64,000 bases of DNA from Mastacembelus armatus (lineage: Eukaryota; Chordata; Actinopteri; Synbranchiformes; Mastacembelidae): NCBI RefSeq assembly GCF_900324485.2, contig NC_046648.1:18411739-18475738 (forward strand), read 5' to 3'. Each line of letters starts with the position of its first letter. The first letter of the stretch is position 1. The notes beneath the pieces were generated by a model. That model made no database searches and was not told where the DNA came from. It was given only the letters and a program-made list of their open reading frames with translations. Both the position numbers and the translations under genes were made by a program. Positions 55,270 to 64,000 of the stretch are shown in pieces.

Positions 55270-58090
55270 TCACAGTTGTCTGACATTAAATAAATGAACA
55301 GTTCTGGTCTATGACAGCAATGACTCAGTTTGTTACACAAATCATCGCATATTTATTTTCCTCCCTATGGTTTAGAAATCTGTTACAGAGTTTTCAAATC
55401 ACATTACAGGCTTTCTTTCTCAAATAAATGTTGTTTTCTGTTGTTTATTTAAGATACACACATTTAAAAAAACGAAAGAAACTAATCATAACAATATTTG
55501 TTATGATAGAAACTTCATCATAGTAAGTGGAATAAATTTAGATTTATTTTATCTTACAGGTTCTATTTAAAATAAAGGCTGCTGTTCTACCCATGTTCTT
55601 CAGGTTTAAACTTAATACTTTCTTGCGTTAATAAATCAATATTTACACAGAACATACCATTAAAATGAAGTGTGGTTGGAAAATGAAGATATCTAGATAT
55701 ACAGTGGGTTGACAGACATAACATTTCTCATCAATTTCCTCATACATGCATTCCTCATTACATTAACCAGTGATAAATGTCACTTTATTTGAAATAATGC
55801 TTGAGAGCAGGACTGTAAGACATTAACGCTACAGTTATGTACTAAATTCTACTACTGCTGTGTATAATAAATGTGGAAGGTCCTGGTGCTTAAGTAATGA
55901 AAAGCTCTATTAACTGCTTAATGAAAAGCAACAGTTTAACGATTGACTAATCACAGTGACTGAATGGATTTGAAGTACTTTGATCCGATACTTAGTTTAT
56001 ATTACATCAAATCATATCATATGAATGGGGACTAAAACCGATCAATTAATCAAAAGAAGAGCCAGCAGCATTTGATAAATAATAGATCATTTATGTCAAT
56101 AGTTGGTACCAAAGGGCAAGTGCCAACATGGCTGCTTTTCTGGCATTTCACAATTCCTGGGCTAAAGTCACTGTTTATGCTGGGTTAATCATACACTGGT
56201 TGTCCCAGTTCAATGAAACCTGTTCCTGTGAAAAGAACAATGTGATAGAGGTCAGCAGCTGTTGCACAGGGGTCACAGACACCACAGACCATGATATTGT
56301 TGCACCGGATGTTGGAAATGAAATTAACTATAAATAACTTTCACTTTGATTAGTTTAACATGTCACAGAAATAAAAAGCCACTATCCAGCTATATTGCTT
56401 ATCCTGAGGGTTAAAGGCATCACAAAGTTCCTAAATTAAAACTGAGAAGGGGCCCTAATATTTCCAGGTGTAATAAGTATGTATTGTAAACAAAACATAA
56501 CTCTGTTACATTTAGTGTGTAGTAATTCCATATATAGAAACTCATTTGCCAATTTATAAGTTGCACCTCGCTCAAACGAATGCAATCTCATACAAAGGTC
56601 CTGCAGTAAATCCTCCCTTCAGAGAGGTGACCATGTTTTAATTCAGCTTTATTGTGGTAATTTGCACTGTTGTTGACCTGTATTGCTTTCCACCAAGTAT
56701 TTTTTTGTAGTCCATTTATATCAGTGAGTCTAGGCTAAATAAGTTTCAGTATAATGCAATACAATTTAAAAGCACTATAAATAACCATATAATTCAGAAT
56801 CAACATGTCTCTAGAACAGTTTCAATGAAAATTACATTCACGAAGGGAGAATTTATTGCAGGATTTTGTATTTGACAGAACTAGTTTTAGCTTGATGCAC
56901 AAATGTTACTTTTCTCATGCATACTAGGGGACTGGATGTTGCACTTATGTCAGGGACTTACACACATCCCCACATTCAGAGTTCAGATGTTCAAAACCCA
57001 ACACACAAAGAAGGAAAGATTTTGACCCCATTTGTTTAGACAGCTGTGAGAGCAGCTCTGTAAGTACAACATAGTTATGAACTCTAATCTCAACATTAAC
57101 ATTGAATTGTTCTAACTAAAAACATGTGGCAAGCACATAACCTAAGTAGGACTGAATGGATTTTGTGGTGGACTCTGCCCACAGAAATGCTTTGCTTGGC
57201 TGAAAATGTTTATCTATCTGACCCTCCTCCGCTCTTGACAAAAACCCATATCTCTTCTACCAGAAGAGAGACTTTGACTGGCCTACATACATATCAGCAG
57301 CACCAAATGGGCTGAGATACCTGATCCAAAGGGCATTTGGACAATTTTGGAACTCAGCTCATTTTGATCTTAAAAAGATATCAAGAGCTCAGGATGCTGA
57401 TATACTGTAATGCGGTTAATAAAATTAAGTTGATAAAAGTAAGTAAAAGTGCCAATGGCCTGGACTTACTGGTGACTAATGGAACAGCTAACAAGAATTC
57501 TTCAAGTTTTATGTCTTTGAAATTTTATAAAAAAGAAAATTGGTACATTCATTGTCCTTTTATTTTATGTTGGTGTTTTCTTATTTAGGAAAAAAAATAT
57601 CATAATCAGAGATAATGAGAAAGTAGATCTGCTGGTGAAAGCATGTCACATTGGTGCAGTGTAGAGATGAGGAAAAAAAAAAAAAACCAAAAAAAAAACC
57701 AAAAAAAAAAAAAAAACAGAACCACTGAGGATGGTCATCCGATTAGGACCAATGTACATGCTGTTGTGGTCACCTAAGACAAATAAAATGGCTTGATAAC
57801 ACTTGTATCATTCAACTCTTGTTGACCAGCCAGAGGAAAAGGTAGAAACACCGTTTATCACTCCTATACAGACTTGTTGTGACATTAATGAACCCATGAT
57901 TACATTTTGATTTGTTTTGATAGTTTTATTTTTTGATAAAAATATTAATCATAAATTTTAAAACAAATAATTATTGTGCAATTTTAGGCAACTACAGTAA
58001 ATTGTATGTTATGTCTAACATTGCAAAAATACTTGTTACTTAGCTAAATACAAATATTGTTATAAAGCATTAACTGCTAATTTAATATTA
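55270..58090. other. Intergenic interval before apoC-II
   Basis: This holds an A-rich tract (57671-57718). A possible non-coding first exon of apoC-II ends at a GTAAGT donor near 57060, preceded by a TTGACCCC word. No TATA box is clear there. No other gene was seen. Confidence 0.4.
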
Positions 58091-58125
58091 TACAGAAGCC
58101 ATTTTGTGTCTCATCTTTGTGGCAG

Positions 58126-58698
58126 ATGCATACAAAAGCACTTGTTTTGTGTCTCATCTTACTAATCCAAGGTATGGCATTATACAATGTATTCTGCTTC
58201 TCCAGTCTCAGTTCCTTTATTTCTGAGTATTTTTACTCTACTTGACTGACAAGTGTTGTCCTCTGCAGCATGTGGGCCACTTTTGGCCCAGACACTAGAT
58301 CCAACACAACCTGACTCTCCAGGAATACTGCAGCGGCTGGCACAGACAGCCAGGTATTGCTGAACACACTCTGCACATTGTCTGCATGAAGATTATTCAT
58401 GCAAGCAAATAGGACTTCACTATAAGTGATGGCTACTTATCACAATTGCTGAAATATATATAAATATATATATTTACTATGTTATTGTCATTTGTGTCCT
58501 TCATCTTATAGGGAGGCCAAAGCTAAAGTCCAGAACGTGGGGGCAACAGTGGTGGGCTTTCTTGGTGCTTACTATGAAGACCACATCCAGCCAGTGGCTG
58601 ACAGCTATGCTGGATGGGCCTCTAATATCAAGAGCTCATTTTGGACAAAGATCCAGACAACCATTGAAACCTACTCACCATTTACAACTAGTAAATGA
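58126..58698 (+). CDS. apoc2: Apolipoprotein C-II
   Basis: ApoC-II is the obligatory cofactor of lipoprotein lipase. Coding exons 58126-58171, 58269-58353 and 58512-58698 give 105 residues with a TGA stop. The signal peptide is MHTKALVLCLILLIQACG. The mature chain has an amphipathic helix (REAKAKVQNVGATVVG) and a C-terminal segment YAGWASNIKSSFWTKIQTT, in the position that activates lipase in other species. The ATG may start the exon directly (GGCAG before ATG), or the exon may begin at the TTATACAG acceptor at 58095. A 16-bp direct repeat (58102-58117 and 58145-58160) spans this point. An AATAAA lies near 58860. Confidence 0.82.
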
Positions 58699-58879
58699 TA
58701 AGCCCCCCCCCCAAACTAAAGAAAAGCTGACAATGTATTAATATTCCTGTCACATGTCTTACATAAAATTCTTACCACATCATGCTGAACTCCTCATATC
58801 TCAAGCCTTGACTGGGTTTTTTGGTTGTGCTGACACATGTGAAGAATCAAACTAGATCTTAATAAAACTCCAGGATTAC

Positions 58880-59700
58880 ATGAAACAGCTCTGGTTATCT
58901 TTGTGTGTGGGCCCAGCTTGTCCCTGCGAAAGGGTTAGGAGAGGTAAGCATGAGAGGTAACACTTAACGGCAGTAGTGAATACAGTGATAATCAGAAGGT
59001 AAATTCATTAAAGAAAACAACATAATTTAAAGGGTTGTTTAGAGATTGTTATTGAAAATCATGCCTTTTTGCTGAGTGATGTTCATTAGAGAAACACAAC
59101 CTTTTGAAATCAATTCATTATTTCAGATGTAGATGTGGTTTGAAGTCTATAAACCAAAACCTAGAATTAGGCAAACAGAAAAGAAGAGTGAGACATCAAG
59201 TGGAAAGAGAAATAGTGAAACTGCCAGAAAAGAAAACTGTCAGAACATTATGATACAAAAACATTATGATACTGATAATTTACCCTACATGCACTCTCTC
59301 TCTCAGGGTATGAGGGTGAAAGGTGAAGGCAGAAATCTTGGCACACGTTACTCTGGGTTCAGTGCATTGTGTCTAGACAGTTCTTGCTTGACTGACCCGC
59401 TGATTACTAAGGGTTATGCCAGTAAACAATATTCTTTAATACAAAAAAGAATTATACTTGACCTTCTTAAAGAAATGTTTTGGTCGGAAGTGGTGCAGAA
59501 ATTATATACATGCACTAACAAAGCACAAATTGCAGAATTGAGGGCTCCAAGTGCATCACCTTATAAATACAGATAAACTTATGAGGAAACTTGCATAACC
59601 ACATATGGTATTTAAAGTGAATATTATGTACATTGGACTTTGTTTAGGTGAATGTGAGTGTGTGTGGGGAAGTGTGTGCACGTGTGTGATGACGTTTGTT
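58880..59700. other. Intergenic interval between apoC-II and the 14-kDa apolipoprotein
   Basis: There is one open frame of 147 codons (59133-59576, plus strand). It shows no recognised domain, signal peptide or repeat and is probably chance. A TATAAATA word near 59562-59569 and a CTATATC word near 59712 are candidate promoter elements for the next gene. Confidence 0.4.
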
Positions 59701-59705
59701 TGCAG

Positions 59706-59810
59706 TCCCCCCCTATATCATCCTGTCCAGATGTGAGCTCTGAGTTACAGACAACTCGCTTCCAGAGAAGACTGTCACTTCTTGGATCTGTACATTCAAC
59801 ACAACAGCAG
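59706..59810 (+). promoter_or_regulatory. Putative non-coding exon 1 of the 14-kDa apolipoprotein
   Basis: The sequence ends at 59810 before a GTAATA donor, and the next acceptor (GGTTTCAG) ends at 60068, two bases before the ATG. This fits the exon plan of the other apolipoproteins here. The start site is not fixed. Confidence 0.4.
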
Positions 59811-60070
59811 GTAATATCCGTCTTATTGCAGAACCCCTCACAGCTTCTTTTCTTGAGCTACGTCTGAATACATTTCTACATCTAAACACATTTCACTTAA
59901 ACATTTATTTTTATAAAGCATTTATTCATTTTGTTTTTGCATTCTAATGATTTAGCGACGTATTTATTGTCTTCTAAGGTTAAAATGTAATACATGGAAA
60001 AGAATAACTGATTTACCAAATGTTGTATTTATTTTTCAAGTTTTTCTCTCTCATTTATTTGGTTTCAGAG

Positions 60071-61194
<1,124 letters not shown>

Positions 61195-61479
61195 AGAGGA
61201 CTGGCTGGAACAAGGCACCAGTCAGAGGCCCCTAATAGATGTTAGCTGATAGAAACTACACCGGTTTAGACTGAGAAGAGCAATGCACAATGCAAATACA
61301 ATCCTTTGCCTCTTTTCAAATCAATGTCTTTGCCAAATCATGCAGAGTTTAATACAGGGCAAACATATCAACACCACCTATGCAAACTGTGCATGTACAG
61401 TATTTAGTGTTTGATACACTAACCAGAGTCTGTGTGTGTGTCTGTGTATGTATATGTGTGAATGTGTTCAATAAAATGA

Positions 61480-63660
61480 ACTGAAAACTATTTAGTGTTC
61501 TTTGTCAAGAGATAGAAGGTTTACAAAGTGAATATAAAACTTAATTTTGTGGAAAATAACACTATTATATTTTATGAGCAGAACAAAAGATGCTCATGAG
61601 TCCACTAATCACTGAATTATATAATTATAGTTATAAATTTTAATTACGCTACATACACTCCACATTTTAATTTGTTGCCACATAAATCATTATTAAACAC
61701 AATGGAACTGGTTTAAAAGCTCAGCTTTCATAAAATAAAACTGTAATTTAAAATTAATTATTTTTAACTAGAACAAAGACCATTCAATTAGTAAATCCAG
61801 ACACTAATGAGAAAACATAAAGCTGTCTCATAGTTTTAAAAAATATATTTTGCCATCTTGCTCTGAACAGAACACTCAGATCTCAGGCTACATGTGTATA
61901 TAATATATCCTGTAGTAAAATCATAATCCAATCATATACCTGACAAATGTATAAAAAAAAAAAAAAAAGTAAAATGCAGGATCATTTTCTCAAAAAGTGA
62001 TAATCACAACACTTCTCAGTATTGTTACAGGGATCTCAATGAATGGTTTGTGTTAATAAAGGTCCCATGAGGACTAACTCAGATAATTCTGAATGGTGGC
62101 AGTTTGATTTTCATATGTTTGTCATTTTAGATATTCTGGTAATTGAAACTTTTTACACATTCAAATATCACTATGTTGTAAGTGTTCACAACATATTCAA
62201 AGACAACTGAAATGATGATATTATACTGATGGTGCCACTACGCAGCTTGATGTCGTCTTAAGCTGCAGCAATACCCAAGAACAGTCGCATCATCACAGCA
62301 TAAGAAACAGCTGGATTTCATCAAACATAAGTTCTCTGACTGTTTGAACACAACCCACAGGTGTCCTCAGACTGAACTGAGTTTTGGGTCACAAGCAGCA
62401 TGACATGTGAGGCGGGATCACACGATTAGCTGGGGTGTTTATTTAGGTCTCTTTGTGACATGTCATTACAGAGAGAATTACTTCTAAGAAATAATAGGTA
62501 GCTGAGAAGCAGAAAAAAAAAAACAATAAATAGATGACAAATTAAATAATATGCTTAAATGACAGAAAAGAGATCTACAGTTTTCTTAAAATTACTTTGT
62601 AGTAACAAAGGTGTGTATTCAGAAAAAAATATTTCAGTTTAGCAAACAAAAACAAGAGACTTTTGTTCCCAAAACTGTGTACAAATGTTGTGCCATGGCA
62701 AGCAAAGAAAGATTTGCAATTATTAACCAGAGCCAAAATATTTACCATCAATATCTAACCAAAACGTCAAGGCTAAAAAGACCACAAAGCGAAATAACCA
62801 AATGAATTTTACAAATTATACAAAAGAAAAAAAAAAAAAAAAAACTTAATATTTTGAATATGATACTATGCACATAATATAATTAGAACAACAGTTGGAA
62901 AGTCATGAGAAAACTTACTTAAGCAATTACTTAAAAGTAAAAAAAGAAAAATCAAATGGCCTGCACTTTGGATTTTAATGAAAGAACTTGTAAAACGTTC
63001 ATTTGTTTCACTTGTGCCTTTGCCAGAAAATTAATTTAACATTTTCGTATTAGGACCACACTGAAAAATAAGTTATCGATATTTTACGTGAATGGGTGAA
63101 GAGGTTTTCATTCTCCCAAAATGCTAAAAGCACATTTGTTTAAAAAATAAATAAATAAAATTGCAGTGTCTAAGTGTGCCACTTAGTCTAGCCTATCTGG
63201 CCTAAATATTTCATAACCTGAATTAGCCGGGATGACGTGTTCAACACACTCTAAACTAAGGGCCATTTTCTAGGACTTAGGACTATTGTAATGTGACATC
63301 ACTACCATTATGCAAGTAATAAATGCCTCCTTATGGAAGCTGTGAACACGGCAAGGTGAAAGAGTGTGATGCATTAATGAACTACTAACCCAATCAATGT
63401 AAAACAATTGATTGGCCTGTATTCATATTTAGCTTTGAATTAGTGGAAAACCTACTTGCATGATGCCACCCCTCAAGCCCTGTGCTGACACAAACAAATC
63501 AGGCTGAAGTCCTGATTTGCTCCTGACGATGTTTAAAGCCAATTTTGATGCCTTATTCGCTATCTTTGTGTTTACATAGTCACGATGTCTGTTTAACAAG
63601 ATGCAATGTCACACTTACTTCCACAAACACACAACCAGACAACAGTGGGTGATTTATCTC
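61480..63660. other. Intergenic interval
   Basis: AT-rich with A-runs (61951-61967, 62509-62522, 62826-62843). No coding or RNA gene was recognised. Confidence 0.5.
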
Positions 63661-63668
63661 CTACAGAG

Positions 63669-63787
63669 TGCACTTTGGCTCTGGGAGCAACAAGTCAACA
63701 TATTCACTCTCCTATATAAACAGGTTGGGCCAGCGGTGCCTCTTATTCTTACCTCCCTTCACACTCATTTCTGGAGAGGAGTACAGT
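63669..63787 (+). promoter_or_regulatory. HNF4-TATA promoter and first exon of a gene leaving the window
   Basis: TGCACTTTGGCTC (63669-63681, an HNF4-like half-site pair when reversed) is followed by TATATAAA (63713-63720). A likely non-coding exon then ends at about 63787 before a GTGAGT donor. This is the same architecture as the two apoA-IV genes, so the next gene is probably another apolipoprotein. Its coding part is outside the window. Confidence 0.6.
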
Positions 63788-64000
63788 GAGTATGGCAGCA
63801 TTTACTTTAATTACTGAATAGGGTAGAGTGTGAGACATTTAAAATTGATGCATATTGTGTTAGTTGCTAGAAATCTTAAAGAAGAATGAAAGTTTTGTGA
63901 AAGGAGCTGTATGTTTTTTTCATGCTATGAGAAAAAAAAAAAAGAACAGAACAGACTGTAAATACAGTTAAAAATCAGTGGCGACCTATCACTGCACATG

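Noticed and set aside
59133-59576. 147-codon plus-strand open frame upstream of the 14-kDa apolipoprotein
   Set aside because: No family resemblance or repeat, and it ends at a TATA-like word. Probably chance, though it is the longest orphan frame in the cluster.

Overview
The window is teleost fish nuclear DNA, most likely from a spiny-rayed (percomorph) species. Genes are split by many short GT-AG introns, and every protein I could assemble reads as a vertebrate family. The repeats are ones I know from ray-finned fish, and the dinucleotide arrays are long. No prokaryotic, organellar or viral segment was seen. Exon calls were made by hand from splice sites, reading phase and recalled family sequences, with no database search.

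Layout. 1-6.2 kb: 3' half of bcl3 (+), an ankyrin-repeat NF-kB cofactor whose first exons lie outside the window. 7.0-16.2 kb: ddx6 (+), a DEAD-box RNA helicase of P-bodies, with an intron after its stop and an old DNA transposon in its 3' region. 17.2-21.8 kb: tomm40 (+), the mitochondrial import pore. 22.5-26.2 kb and 29.2-35.0 kb: two tandem meprin-like metalloprotease genes (-), separated by a shortened LINE. 38.4-61.2 kb: an apolipoprotein cluster with two head-to-head apoA-IV genes (-/+), then apoE, apoC-I, apoC-II and a 14-kDa apolipoprotein (apoA-II type), all +. At 63.7 kb a further HNF4-TATA promoter with a non-coding first exon points to another gene running off the right edge.

Together the block joins pieces that in human lie at 19q13 (BCL3, TOMM40, APOE, APOC1, APOC2) and 11q23 (DDX6, APOA4). 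The apolipoproteins are secreted lipid-binding helical proteins of liver and gut. Several carry a liver-type promoter that can be read directly: an HNF4-like CAAAGTCCA site close upstream of a TATA box.

The most unusual signal is a pair of exact exon copies inside microsatellites. Fifty bases of a bcl3 exon sit inside a TG array 1.5 kb upstream of their source. Forty-two bases of tomm40 exon 2 sit inside a TA array 0.9 kb upstream of theirs. Both are sense-oriented, perfect and internal to an exon. They look like templated insertions at replication-stalling repeats, or like assembly errors at hard-to-sequence repeats. Other points of interest are meprins without the usual EGF and membrane anchor (one with a possible GPI-type tail), a hairpin in a 3' UTR, and a CTCF-type motif between the meprins and the apolipoproteins.
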